DNA of 64,000 nt from Rhodospirillaceae bacterium (GTDB taxonomy: Bacteria; Pseudomonadota; Alphaproteobacteria; Reyranellales; Reyranellaceae): positions 1-64,000 of the forward strand of contig WOUR01000032.1 in the NCBI GenBank assembly GCA_009772935.1, given 5' to 3'. The position numbers and the translations under genes were made by a program. The notes under the pieces are model-generated. The model saw only the letters and a list, made by a program, of their open reading frames with translations. It was not told the origin of the DNA and made no database searches. How positions within the stretch are numbered: position 1 is the first letter of the stretch; every line of letters begins with the position of its first letter. Shown one piece after another: positions 20,556-29,769 of the stretch.

Positions 20556-21872
20556 ATGACAGCGTTGCCGCAAGCCGCGCTTGCAGGAATCAGGGTGACA
20601 AAGGATACAGGCTGCATGATCGACCCCGGCCGGCGCGTCCTGCTCTTCTCCTCGATCGGCCACGCGCTGATGCACATGATGACGGCCTTCTATGCCGTGA
20701 TCGTGCTGACGCTGGCGGCCTCCTGGAACCTGCCAGCCGAAGACCTTCTGCGTCTGTACGCGCCGGCCACGATCCTGCTGGGCGTCATGTCGCTGCCGGC
20801 CGGTTGGGCATCCGACCGGTTCGGCGCGCCCGCCATGATGGTCGTGATGTTCCTCGGCCTCGGCCTCTCGTCGATTGCCTGCGGGCTCGTGCCGACCGGG
20901 GATACGCTGGCGCTGTCATTGGCCTTGTGCGGTATCGGCGCCTTCGGTGCCTTCTACCACTCGGTCGGCATCGGCTGGGTGATCCGCACGGCCAAGGCGC
21001 AAGGCCATGCCATGGGCGTCAACGGCCTGTGGGGGAGTGCGGGGCTGGCACTCTATGGGATCGTGCCCGGCGTGCTGATCACGCTGGCCTCGTGGCGCGC
21101 GGCCTTCATCGTTCCCGGTATCGTCTGCCTGGTCGTTGGCGCCATCCTCTGGATGCAGATCCGCCAGGGCAAGGTCGGCGACCGGCCGATGCCGCAGGCC
21201 AAGGGCACTCACGTCGGCCGCCGAGACTTCTGGCGGGTCTTCTCGGTGCTGTCCGTCACCATGGCGTTGGAAGGGGTCATCTGGCAGGCGTTGATGTTCG
21301 GTGCGGCGATGGTCTTCGAGGTGAAGCTCGCACCCGAGATCTCGGCGCTGCGCGGCGGGCTCGCTTCATGGGGCGTCGCGACCCAGATCGTGCTGTGGGT
21401 CGGCCTCGCCACCTCGATGATCTACGTCGTCTCGGGCGTGGCGCAATATGCGATGGGCCGGCGCATCATCGACCGCTATCCGCTGAAGGCGACCTATGTC
21501 GTGGCCTCGGCCCTGCAGGTGATCGCCATGCTGGCGCTGGCCATGGGCAACGGCTACGTGGCGCTGCTGGGCGCCATCGCCTCGGCGGTATTGAGCGCTG
21601 CGGCGGGGCCGATCGAGAACATCCTGATCGCCCGCTACACGCCCAGCCGCTATCACGGGCTGGGCTTCGGCGCGAAATTCGTGGTGGCCTTCGGGGCGGG
21701 GCCGCTGGCGATCCTGCTGATCGCCTGGGTGCGCGAGACCACGGGGAGCCTCGAACTGCTGTTCCTCGGCCTCGCCGCCACCTCGGTCCTGATCACTCTG
21801 GTGGCGCTGCTGCTTCCCGGCAGCGACCGCGATGCCGCGCTGCCGGCACCGCGGGTCGCGCCCGCGGAGTAG
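20556..21872 (+). CDS. MFS transporter
   Basis: A twelve-helix major facilitator protein of up to 438 residues. The first loop after helix 2 reads GWASDRFGAPAMM, the MFS motif A. A middle cytoplasmic loop (MQIRQGKVGDRPMPQAKG) separates the halves. Substrate is unknown. The start is uncertain: ATG 20556, GTG 20595 (AGGAA seven bases upstream) and ATG 20616 are all in frame, and membrane topology begins only after residue 27, so a shorter protein is likely. The stop is three bases from the convergent GST gene. Confidence 0.85.
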   Translation: MTALPQAALAGIRVTKDTGCMIDPGRRVLLFSSIGHALMHMMTAFYAVIVLTLAASWNLPAEDLLRLYAPATILLGVMSLPAGWASDRFGAPAMMVVMFLGLGLSSIACGLVPTGDTLALSLALCGIGAFGAFYHSVGIGWVIRTAKAQGHAMGVNGLWGSAGLALYGIVPGVLITLASWRAAFIVPGIVCLVVGAILWMQIRQGKVGDRPMPQAKGTHVGRRDFWRVFSVLSVTMALEGVIWQALMFGAAMVFEVKLAPEISALRGGLASWGVATQIVLWVGLATSMIYVVSGVAQYAMGRRIIDRYPLKATYVVASALQVIAMLALAMGNGYVALLGAIASAVLSAAAGPIENILIARYTPSRYHGLGFGAKFVVAFGAGPLAILLIAWVRETTGSLELLFLGLAATSVLITLVALLLPGSDRDAALPAPRVAPAE

Positions 21873-21875
21873 CGG

Positions 21876-22484
21876 CTACTTCGCGCCGCGTGCCGCCTTG
21901 AAGGACGGGCGCGACAGGCAGCGGTCGAGCCAGGCGCTGACATTGGGGACCTGGCTGAAGTCGACCTTGATCGGCTTGGCCCAGCTCATGATCGAGGCCA
22001 GGTTTAGGTCGGCGACGGTGAAGGTCGGGCCCAGCAGGTAGTCACGGCCTTCGAGCGCGGCATTGAGCACCGCCAGCGGCTTGGGCAGCGCCTTCTGCGC
22101 CTCGGCGACCGCCTCCGGCTTGCGCTTGTCGGGTGGGGTCATGAACATGTCGATCAGGACCGTCAGCAGCGGCTTCTCGAGTTCGGTCATGCCCCAGAAG
22201 CTCCACTGGTTGCACAGGGCCTGGTCCTCGAGGCTCGCCGGCATGAAGCCGTCCTTGCCGTGCTTGGCGGCGAGGTAGAGGTTGATCGCCATCGATTCGA
22301 ACAGCTTGAACTCGCCGTCCACCAGCGCCGGCACCTTGCCGTTCGGGTTGACCTTGAGATAGTCGGGATTCTTGAGATCCTTCATTTCGACGGCGATGTG
22401 CTCGTACGGAATGCCGAGCTCATGCGCGATCCAGAGGGCGCGCGCCGCACGTGAGGCCGTCGGCCCGTAAATCTTGATGGTCAC
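21876..22484 (-). CDS. Glutathione S-transferase family protein
   Basis: This 202-residue GST has an N-terminal thioredoxin-like domain (VTIKIYGPTASRAARALWIA) in which SRAAR occupies the catalytic Ser/Cys region. NPNGKVPALVDGEFKLFESMAINLYLA gives the cis-Pro and the glutathione gamma-Glu-binding E-S. A C-terminal helical domain holds LGPTFTVADLNLASIMSW. GTG 22484 is chosen since GGGGAGA lies six bases before it. It is downstream of the two Rieske genes on the same strand after 65 bases, so it may be part of that operon. Substrate is unknown. Confidence 0.9.
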   Translation of the reverse strand: MTIKIYGPTASRAARALWIAHELGIPYEHIAVEMKDLKNPDYLKVNPNGKVPALVDGEFKLFESMAINLYLAAKHGKDGFMPASLEDQALCNQWSFWGMTELEKPLLTVLIDMFMTPPDKRKPEAVAEAQKALPKPLAVLNAALEGRDYLLGPTFTVADLNLASIMSWAKPIKVDFSQVPNVSAWLDRCLSRPSFKAARGAK

Positions 22485-22549
22485 GAAAAATCTCCCCAAA
22501 TCGAAAAAGCGGCGAACGATAGTGCACCGCCTCGCGCCGGTCTAACCCT

Positions 22550-23884
22550 CTATTCCGGCAGTCCGTATTCGTCGCCGACATAACCGTGACGGTGCCCGAA
22601 GCGTTCCGTCATCACCGTCGTGAGATCCTTTTCCGCCGCCGTGATCCATCCGCCGGCGCGCACGGCATAGCGTGTCGAAGCGGCGGCCGCGCGGGGCGGC
22701 TCGCCCTGCTGCAGTGCGCGGGCGGCCGCCATCAAGAGCTTGCGGAACTCGATGATGCCGACATCCGTCGGCCCGAGATGCTCTCGGGTGCGATCCTGGA
22801 TGGCGCCCTGGCTGTCCTGGATCGCCGCATCCTGGTCGGAGACGCCGCTGATGCCCGTGTAGCTCAGCGTCTTCTGCAACTCGCGATCGATCATGTAGTC
22901 GTTGCGCATGTTGCGCTTCGGCACGTAGTGCTCGTCGATTTCGGCATGGAGACTGAGCCCGGAGGCGTACTTGGCGCGCTCGGCATTGGTGAGGGGGCGG
23001 TCGGGCACCCAGCTGTAAGTGTAGATCCAGCAGCTCGTGTCATCGACCGGCACCCAAGTCTGACCGTGATAGACCTCGCCCGGGAAGGCGACCGGCACCA
23101 GCGCGTGGTTGGGCGCAAGATACTGTGCGATGCGCCAGTAGAGGTCGGTCGTGTCGGTCTTGCGCCCGGCGGCGATGACCAGCCCGGCCTCGTGGCCCTG
23201 GATCCTGAACTTGGGTCGCGGGTCGTCGGTCACCCAGCGGCTGCGATCGGCGAGGCCGCCTTCCTGTCCGATGGCGGAGGTCTTGCGCAGGATGTCGAGG
23301 CGGGTCGCCTCGTCCTTGGTCGGGATGGCGTGCAGGAACGAGAAGTGCGCGGTGTCGATGGCGCCCTCCAGGCTCTGCACCCAGTTGCAGTCCTGCCATT
23401 TCTTGGAGACGAAGCGATGGTCGGCGGGAACGAGCCCAAGCTCGAGCTGGGGCAGGTCCGGCGTGTGCTCGCGTGGGCCCATATAGACCCAGACCATGCC
23501 GGCCCATTCGCGCGCCGGGTAGGACAGCAACTTGATCGTGTCCTTGTAGGTGGATTCCGGCGGCGACGTGGGCAGGTCGACGCAGTTGCCGTCGATGTCG
23601 AATTTCCAGCCGTGGAAAGCGCAGCGGAGTCCACAGTCCTCGTTGCGGCCGAAATAGAGATTGGCGCCACGATGCGGGCAATGCGGCTCGACGATGCCCA
23701 CTCGTCCGTCGGTCTGGCGGAAGGCCAGCAGGTCCTCGCCCAGGATGCGGATCTTCTTGGGCGGCCCGTCGCGGTCGGGAAGTTCTTCGGAAAGGAGGGC
23801 GGGCATCCAGAAGCGGCGCAGCAGGTCGCCCATCGGCGTGCCGGGACCGCCTTGCGTCAGGAACGCGTTGTCGGAGGCGAGCAT
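22550..23884 (-). CDS. Rieske non-heme iron oxygenase, alpha subunit (copy 1)
   Basis: This 444-residue oxygenase has a Rieske [2Fe-2S] site with C69/H71 and C88/H91 (EPHCPHRGANLYFGRNEDCG then LRCAFHGW). The catalytic domain shows NWVQSLEGAIDTAHFSFLH, the His pair of the mononuclear iron site. It resembles the phthalate 4,5-dioxygenase type, which works without a beta subunit and needs a separate reductase; none is seen nearby. Its ATG overlaps the stop of copy 2 by one base, so it is translated second in the operon. Substrate is unknown, probably an aromatic or N-heterocyclic compound. Confidence 0.92.
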   Translation of the reverse strand: MLASDNAFLTQGGPGTPMGDLLRRFWMPALLSEELPDRDGPPKKIRILGEDLLAFRQTDGRVGIVEPHCPHRGANLYFGRNEDCGLRCAFHGWKFDIDGNCVDLPTSPPESTYKDTIKLLSYPAREWAGMVWVYMGPREHTPDLPQLELGLVPADHRFVSKKWQDCNWVQSLEGAIDTAHFSFLHAIPTKDEATRLDILRKTSAIGQEGGLADRSRWVTDDPRPKFRIQGHEAGLVIAAGRKTDTTDLYWRIAQYLAPNHALVPVAFPGEVYHGQTWVPVDDTSCWIYTYSWVPDRPLTNAERAKYASGLSLHAEIDEHYVPKRNMRNDYMIDRELQKTLSYTGISGVSDQDAAIQDSQGAIQDRTREHLGPTDVGIIEFRKLLMAAARALQQGEPPRAAAASTRYAVRAGGWITAAEKDLTTVMTERFGHRHGYVGDEYGLPE

Positions 23885-25218
23885 CAGTCACCCAATCCGT
23901 AGTTGTTTCCGATATAGCCCCGATCGTGGCCGAACCGCTCGGTCATGACCGTGGCGAGATCCTTGTCCGGCGCCGCAATCCAGCCACCCGATCTCACGGC
24001 GTAGCGCTGCGCTTTGTGGGCCGCGGCCGGCGGTTCGCCCGCGACGAGGCGGCGCGCCGTTCCCATCACCAGCTTGCGGAACTCGACGATGCCGATGTCG
24101 GTCGGCCCGAGATGCTCCTTCGTACGATCCTGGATCGGCCCCTGGCTGTCCTGAATGGCGGCATCCTGCTCGGAGACGCCGGTGATGCCGGTGAAATTCT
24201 CGCTGAGCTGAACACTGCGGTCGCGCAAGTAGTCGTTATCCTTGTTGCGCAGCGGCTTGTAGTCGGCGTCGACCTCCGAGTGGACGTTGAAGCCGCCGCG
24301 GAACTTGGCGCGCTCGGAATTGCTGAGCGGCCGGTCGGGTTGCCAGCAGTAGGTGTAGATCCAGCAGTTCACGTCATCGACCGGCACCCAAGACTGCCCG
24401 TAGTAGATTTCGCCGGGAAAGGCGGCCGGCGTGTAGGCGTGGTTGGGCATCAGGAATTGCGCGATGCGCCAGTAGAGATCGGGCCCGTCGGTCTTGCGGC
24501 CGCCGGCGATCACCAGGCCGGTGTCGTGGCCCAGCACACTGAAACGCGGCCGCGGGTCGTTCTGCACCCAGCGGACGCGATCGTCGGGCTTGGCCTGGTC
24601 GGCGAGCGCAGCGCGGCTCATGGCGCGCCGCGCCGCCTCGTCGTCGGTGGCCAGTACCTTGTGCAGGAAGGAGAAGTGCGACGTGTCGATCGCGCCTTCC
24701 AGGCTCTGCACCCAGTTGCAGTCCTGCCACTTCTTGGTGACGAAGCGGGAGGCGGCGGGGACCAGCCCGAGTTCGAGCTGCGGCAGCTCGGGCATCGTCT
24801 CGCGCGGGCCCATGTAGACCCAGATCATGTCGGCCCATTCGCGGGTCGGATAGGCGAGAAGCCTGATCGTGTCCTTGTAGGTTGATTCCGGCGGCGAGGT
24901 CGGCAGGTCGATGCAATTACCGTCGACGTCGAACTTCCAGCCGTGGAAGGAGCAGCGCAGCCCGCAATTCTCGTTGCGGCCGTAGTAGAGGTTTGCGCCG
25001 CGGTGCGGGCAGTGCGGCTCGACGATGCCAACCCGTCCGTCGGTCTGGCGGAAGGCCAGCAGGTCCTCGCCCAGGATGCGGATCTTCTTCGGCGGCCCGT
25101 CCCGCTCCGGCAATTCCTCGGAGAGCAGCGCCGGCATCCAGAACCGCCGCATCATCTCGCCCATGGGCGTGCCCTTGCCGGCACGGGTCAGGAACTCGTT
25201 GTCCGCCTTGCTGAGCAT
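23884..25218 (-). CDS. Rieske non-heme iron oxygenase, alpha subunit (copy 2, upstream paralogue)
   Basis: Also 444 residues and clearly a tandem duplicate of its neighbour: the Rieske block (EPHCPHRGANLYYGRNENCG, LRCSFHGW) and catalytic block (NWVQSLEGAIDTSHFSFLH) are almost identical, while the region after the His pair (LATDDEAARRAMSRAALADQ) differs. It starts at ATG 25218 with GGATGG upstream; the longer frame toward 25662 runs through the metY 3' end and is not coding. It lies 45 bases after metY on the same strand. Confidence 0.92.
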   Translation of the reverse strand: MLSKADNEFLTRAGKGTPMGEMMRRFWMPALLSEELPERDGPPKKIRILGEDLLAFRQTDGRVGIVEPHCPHRGANLYYGRNENCGLRCSFHGWKFDVDGNCIDLPTSPPESTYKDTIRLLAYPTREWADMIWVYMGPRETMPELPQLELGLVPAASRFVTKKWQDCNWVQSLEGAIDTSHFSFLHKVLATDDEAARRAMSRAALADQAKPDDRVRWVQNDPRPRFSVLGHDTGLVIAGGRKTDGPDLYWRIAQFLMPNHAYTPAAFPGEIYYGQSWVPVDDVNCWIYTYCWQPDRPLSNSERAKFRGGFNVHSEVDADYKPLRNKDNDYLRDRSVQLSENFTGITGVSEQDAAIQDSQGPIQDRTKEHLGPTDIGIVEFRKLVMGTARRLVAGEPPAAAHKAQRYAVRSGGWIAAPDKDLATVMTERFGHDRGYIGNNYGLGD

Positions 25219-25262
25219 TCCATCCTCCAGCTCGCCGTGTCGCCCGGCGTAGAGGCGACGGG

Positions 25263-26555
25263 CTAGGAGCGCGTCGCTTTTTCCAGAGCCTGATCGAGAT
25301 CGGCGATGATGTCTGCAACAGTTTCGATGCCGATCGACAGGCGCAACACGTCCGGGCCGGCGCCTGCTGCCACGCGTTGCTCCTCGGAGAGCTGGCGGTG
25401 CGTGGTCGAGGCGGGGTGGATGATCAGGCTCTTCGCATCGCCGATGTTGGCGAGATGAGAGAAGAGCTCGACATTGTCGACGACCTTCACGCCAACATCG
25501 TAGCCGCCCTTCACACCGAAGGTGAAGACCGAGCCCGCGCCCTTGGGCAGGTACTTCTTCGCCAGCGCGTTGTACTTGTTGGAGGGCAGGCCGGCGTAAT
25601 TCACCCAGGCCACCGCCGGATGCTTCTCGAGGTGGTGCGCGACGGCGAGCGCATTGGCGCAATGGCGCTCCATGCGCAGGCCGAGCGTCTCCATGCCGAG
25701 CATGGTGAGCCAGGCGTTGAACGGCGCCTGGGTGGGGCCCAGATCGCGCAGGCCGACGGCATGGCTATGGAACGTGTAGGCCATGTCGCCGAAGGTCTCG
25801 TAGAAGTTCAGCCCGTGATAGGCTGGCTCCGGACCGGCAAGGCTCGGGAACTTGGAGCCCCTCGACCAGTCGAACTTGCCTGAATCGACGACGGCGCCGC
25901 CCATGGAGGTGCCGGTGCCGCTCAGGAACTTGGTGGTGGAATGGACCACCAGGGTGGCGCCGTGGTCGATCGGCTTGCAGAGCCACGGCGTGGCCAGCGT
26001 GTTGTCGACCAGCAGCGGCACGCCTGCGTCCTCGGCGATGCGCGCGATCGCCTCGATGTCGCTGATCACGCCGCCGGGGTTGGCGAGGCTCTCGATGAAG
26101 AAGGCCTTCGTCTTGTCCGTGACGGCGCGCTTGAAATTGTCCGGCGTGTCGGCGTCGACGATGTTCGCCGTCCAGCCGAACTTCGGATAGGTGTTCTTCA
26201 TCTGCTGCAGCGAGCCGCCGTAGAGGCGGGAGGCGGCGACGATCTCGGCGCCGGGACTCATGAGCGGGAAGAGGGCGAGGACCTGCGCCGCGTGGCCCGA
26301 GGAGGCGACGGTGCAGCCGCGGCCGCCTTCCAGCGTCGCCAGCCGGGTTTCGAGGGCGGCATTGGTGGGGTTGGTCAGCCGCGAGTAGATGAATCCCACG
26401 GTCTGCAGATTGAAGAGGGCGGCGGCATGGTCGGCATCTTCGAAGACATAGGCCGTTGTCTGGTAGATCGGCTGGGCGCGCGCGCCGGTCGTCGGATCGG
26501 GGGCGGCGCCGGCATGCAGTGCCAGTGTCTCGAATCCATATGTCTTGTCGCTCAC
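25263..26555 (-). CDS. O-acetylhomoserine sulfhydrylase-like PLP enzyme (MetY family)
   Basis: This 430-residue Cys/Met-metabolism PLP enzyme has the family start FETLALHAGAAPDPTTGARA, then QTTAYVFEDADHAA, YSRLTNPT, the PLP-contact DNTLATPWLCKP and the Schiff-base lysine motif HSTTKFLSG. MetY enzymes make homocysteine from O-acetylhomoserine and sulfide. Here the gene opens a probable operon with two Rieske oxygenases, so a role in releasing or fixing sulfur during catabolism is equally possible. No SAM riboswitch was recognised upstream. Confidence 0.88.
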   Translation of the reverse strand: MSDKTYGFETLALHAGAAPDPTTGARAQPIYQTTAYVFEDADHAAALFNLQTVGFIYSRLTNPTNAALETRLATLEGGRGCTVASSGHAAQVLALFPLMSPGAEIVAASRLYGGSLQQMKNTYPKFGWTANIVDADTPDNFKRAVTDKTKAFFIESLANPGGVISDIEAIARIAEDAGVPLLVDNTLATPWLCKPIDHGATLVVHSTTKFLSGTGTSMGGAVVDSGKFDWSRGSKFPSLAGPEPAYHGLNFYETFGDMAYTFHSHAVGLRDLGPTQAPFNAWLTMLGMETLGLRMERHCANALAVAHHLEKHPAVAWVNYAGLPSNKYNALAKKYLPKGAGSVFTFGVKGGYDVGVKVVDNVELFSHLANIGDAKSLIIHPASTTHRQLSEEQRVAAGAGPDVLRLSIGIETVADIIADLDQALEKATRS

Positions 26556-26788
26556 GCAGTTCTCCCTGTGGCTCGCAAATTCATATCGCCATTCCGCCCA
26601 TCACCCGGGCGTCCCGTCAAACCCGGGCGAAGGCTGGCGGACGGATCTCTCAATGTCCTTTCATTCCGGAGAGCGGGCTACCCAATCCCGGCGTCAGCTT
26701 GGCGTAAGCATCGGACAGTACGGTCCGCGCCTGTGTTTCGCGATTACGCCGTCGCAGCACAGCGTAAATGTTTGGGGAGCGAAGCGCC

Positions 26789-27238
26789 GTGAATCGGTTT
26801 GTGACCAAGGACTTCCTGTCCGGGTTGATGTTCGTCGCCTTCGGTCTGGCGGCCCTCTATTTTGGGCAGCATCTTGCCGTCGGCACGCCCGTTCGTATGG
26901 GACCGGGCTATGTGCCCCGGATGCTCTCCCTGATCCTTCTGGCGCTCGGCGCCGTGGTCTGCATCGTGGCTCTGGTGAGCGGCAGCGAGCCGGTCGAGCG
27001 CCCGAAGTGGAAGCCGATCACCCTGGTGACACTCGGCATCGTCTGTTTCGGGCTGCTGTTCGAGCGTGCGGGGCTGATCCCGGCGCTGGTGGTGCTCGTC
27101 ATGATCTCGTCGCTGGCCGGCGAGGAATTCAAGCTCACCGAGGTGATCGGCAACATCGTCGTGCTCTCCATCCTCTGCACGATCGTCTTCAAGGTCGGGC
27201 TGGGCATGAACATCGCCATCGTGCAGGGGATTTGGTGA
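26789..27238 (+). CDS. tctB: Tripartite tricarboxylate transporter small membrane subunit TctB
   Basis: This protein of about 149 residues has four hydrophobic segments, typical of TctB. The N-terminus (FVTKDFLSGLMFVAFGLAALYFG) and GPGYVPRMLSLILLALG are family marks. GTG 26789 is preferred as the start, with GGGGAG twelve bases upstream; ATG 26768 would add seven residues. It precedes tctA by one base. Function depends on tctA, which is broken here. Confidence 0.88.
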   Translation: MNRFVTKDFLSGLMFVAFGLAALYFGQHLAVGTPVRMGPGYVPRMLSLILLALGAVVCIVALVSGSEPVERPKWKPITLVTLGIVCFGLLFERAGLIPALVVLVMISSLAGEEFKLTEVIGNIVVLSILCTIVFKVGLGMNIAIVQGIW

Positions 27239-27239
27239 T

Positions 27240-28662
27240 ATGGGTCTCCTAGACAATCTCGTCCTCGGCATCGGCGTCGCCTTCACCTTCCAGAACCTGG
27301 CCTACGCCCTGCTGGGGTGCATGGTCGGCACCCTGATCGGCGTGCTGCCCGGCATCGGCCCCGTGGCGACGATCGCCATGCTGCTGCCCATCACCTTCCA
27401 CCTGCCGCCGACTGCCTCGCTGATCATGCTGGCGGGCATCTATTACGGTCTACCAGATGGCGAGAAGGGGACGTGCCGGCGCGGCACTCTCGATCTCCGC
27501 GGTCGGTTCGTTCTTCGCCGGCACCGTCGGAACCATCATCATCGTCATCTTTGCCGAACCACTGACGCAAATGGCGCAGAAGTTCGGCCCGGCCGACTAC
27601 TGCTCCCTGATGGCTCTTGGTCTCGTCGCCGCGGTGGTGCTCGCCAGCGGTTCGATCACCAAGGCGATCTCGATGGTTTTCCTCGGCTTGCTGTTCGGAT
27701 TGATCGGCACCGACGTCAACACCGGGGCGCAGCGCTTCACCTTCGACATTCCCGAGCTGAGCGACGGCATCGATTTCGCGCCGATCGCGATGGGCCTGTT
27801 CGGCATCGCTGAGATCGTCGTGAACCTCGAACGACACCTCGAACGCGGCGGGGCGATCAAGGTGGGCTCGTTGTGGCCGACGCGCGAGGAGATCAGGCGC
27901 TCCATCCCAGCCATTCTGCGCGGTACCTTTCTGGGATCGATGCTCGGCGTGCTGCCGGGCGGTGGGCCGACGCTGGGCGCCTTCTCGGCCTACACGCTGG
28001 AGAAGAAGCTGTCGAAGAACCCGGGTGAGTTCGGCAAGGGGGCGGTCGAGGGCGTCGCTTCGCCAGAAGCGGCCAACAACGCCGCCGCCCAGACCTCGTT
28101 CATACCGATGCTCACCCTCGGCATCCCGTCCAACGCCGTCATGGCGCTGATGGTCGGCGCCATGATCATCCAGGGCATCCAGCCGGGTCCCGAGGTCATG
28201 ACCAAGAAGCCCGACTTGTTCTGGGGCATGATCGTCTCGATGTGGATCGGCAACGCCATGCTGGTCATCATCAACCTGCCGATGATCGGCATGTGGGTGA
28301 AGCTGCTCACCGTGCCGTACCGTTATCTTGCACCGGCCATCCTGCTGTTCTGCTGCATCGGCGCCTACAGCCTGCAGAACAGTACCTTCCACGTCATGCA
28401 GGTCGCAATCTTCGGCGTGTTGGGATACGTCTTCGTCAAGCTGGGCTGCGAAGGGGCGCCGTTCTTGCTGGGGCTCGTGCTCGGACCGCAGATGGAGGAG
28501 TACTTCCGCCGCGCGATGCTGCTCTCGCGCGGCGATGCCATGGTCTTCATCGAACGGCCGATCAGCCTCGGCCTGCTCATCACGACGGCGCTGCTGCTGG
28601 TCCTGATGGCGCTGCCGAGCATCAAGAAAGCCCGCGAGGAGGCCTTCCAGGAGGAAGGCTGA
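27240..28662 (+). pseudogene. tctA: tctA, tripartite tricarboxylate transporter large membrane subunit, disrupted by a frame-changing internal deletion
   Basis: The first 70 residues (27240-27449) read as a normal TctA N-terminus: LGCMVGTLIGVLPGIGPVA through IMLAGIYYG. The frame then shifts by one, and from 27451 another frame continues with YQMARRGRAGAALSISAVGSFFAG to the stop at 28662. In intact TctA about 27 residues lie between those blocks, including the signature GAQYGGSTTAIL and the PGE segment; they are missing. The whole span is 1,423 bases, about 80 bases short of a full gene. Downstream blocks (GVLPGGGPTLGAF, LGIPSNAVMALMVGAM) are intact. Either the gene is truly inactivated or about 80 bases were lost in assembly. 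Confidence 0.88.
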
Positions 28663-28666
28663 CGCT

Positions 28667-29731
28667 TCAGCGCGAGAACACGATGCACGCCGGGCTGCCG
28701 ACCTTGGCCCGTAGCCTGGTCGGCGCCAGAAGCCCGCTGCGGCCGACCTTGTAGGCAACGATCGAATCACCGCCCTGGTTGACGACGTAGAGGAAGCGCG
28801 CGGCCGGATCGAAGGCAAAGAAGCGGGGAACGCTGCCCTTGGTCGGCACCCACTGGCGCGGCGTCAGCGTGCCCTTGGCGGCATCGATACCGAACACACC
28901 GATACTGTCGTGCCCGCGGTTCGAGACATAGACGTTACGGCCGGCGCCATCGACCCAGATCTCCGCACCGGTGCTGTAGCCCGTGAAATCCGACGGCGTC
29001 GACGGCACGGTCTGCAGCGGCGTCAGGGCTCCGCTGGCCGTATCCTGGCGATAGGTCGTGATCGTCGAATCGAGCTCGTTGATGACGTAGGCGAACGGCT
29101 TGCGGGGATGGAAATCGATGTGACGTGGGCCGGCGCTCGGCCGGCAAGCCACACGGCTGGTTTCGACCAGAACACCTCGCCGGGCGTCGAGCCGGTAACC
29201 GATCACGCAGTCCGAACCCTTGCAGGGCAGGTAGAAGGTCCGATTGGCGCGATCGAGCGGATTGTGATGCGGCCGCACGTTCTTCTGTTCGGTGCGGTGC
29301 GGCCCCAGCGGCGCGGCAATGGCCGTCAGCGTCGAGTAGGGTGCAAGGCTTCCGTCCTTGGTGATCGGCAGCGCGGCCAGCGAATCGGAGCCATAGTTGC
29401 TCACGACCAAGAACCGCTGATCGGCATCGAAGGTGAGGTGGATGGGGTTGTAGCCGCCGGTCGGCTGGCGGTTCAGCACGGCCAATCGACCGGTCTCGCG
29501 ATCGACGATGTAGGACGTCGCCTCGCTGCGATCGCCATGTACCGAATAGAGGCGGTCCCCGGCGCCGTTGAGTGCAAGGAAAGACGGGTTCTCCAGTCCG
29601 CCGAGATGCTGGACATGTCGAAACGCCCCCGTGCGCGGGTCGACACGATAGACGTTGATGCCGTTGCCGCGGCCGTTGCGTTCCGGCGAGGTGTAGCTGC
29701 CGACATAGGCGAAGAGTGGGCATGTTATCAT
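28667..29731 (-). CDS. Lactonase family protein (seven-bladed beta-propeller, YbhE/muconate-cyclase type)
   Basis: This protein of about 354 residues consists of repeated propeller blades, with recurring pieces such as RFLVVSNYGSDSLAALPI, RNVYVSNRGHDSIGVFGID and RFLYVVNQGGDSIVAY. The family covers 6-phosphogluconolactonase and carboxymuconate cyclase, acting on sugar or aromatic-ring lactones. GPRHIDFHPRKPFAYVINE carries the conserved His and Glu. No signal peptide is evident from ATG 29731; an in-frame ATG at 29767 would nearly touch the divergent SDR gene. It is convergent with tctA, four bases apart. Confidence 0.85.
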   Translation of the reverse strand: MITCPLFAYVGSYTSPERNGRGNGINVYRVDPRTGAFRHVQHLGGLENPSFLALNGAGDRLYSVHGDRSEATSYIVDRETGRLAVLNRQPTGGYNPIHLTFDADQRFLVVSNYGSDSLAALPITKDGSLAPYSTLTAIAAPLGPHRTEQKNVRPHHNPLDRANRTFYLPCKGSDCVIGYRLDARRGVLVETSRVACRPSAGPRHIDFHPRKPFAYVINELDSTITTYRQDTASGALTPLQTVPSTPSDFTGYSTGAEIWVDGAGRNVYVSNRGHDSIGVFGIDAAKGTLTPRQWVPTKGSVPRFFAFDPAARFLYVVNQGGDSIVAYKVGRSGLLAPTRLRAKVGSPACIVFSR

Positions 29732-29769
29732 CACAGGAGTTTCGGTGTCGAGGCTACGGGAGGTCAACG

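Noticed and set aside
23884-25662. A 592-residue version of the upstream Rieske oxygenase
   Set aside because: The extra 148 codons run through the metY 3' end and are Arg-rich without homology; ATG 25218 gives the same length as its tandem copy.
26556-26788. A SAM riboswitch or other leader upstream of metY
   Set aside because: The region has a repeated CGCCCGGGT that can pair, but I cannot fit the SAM-I, SAM-II or SAH consensus core to it.
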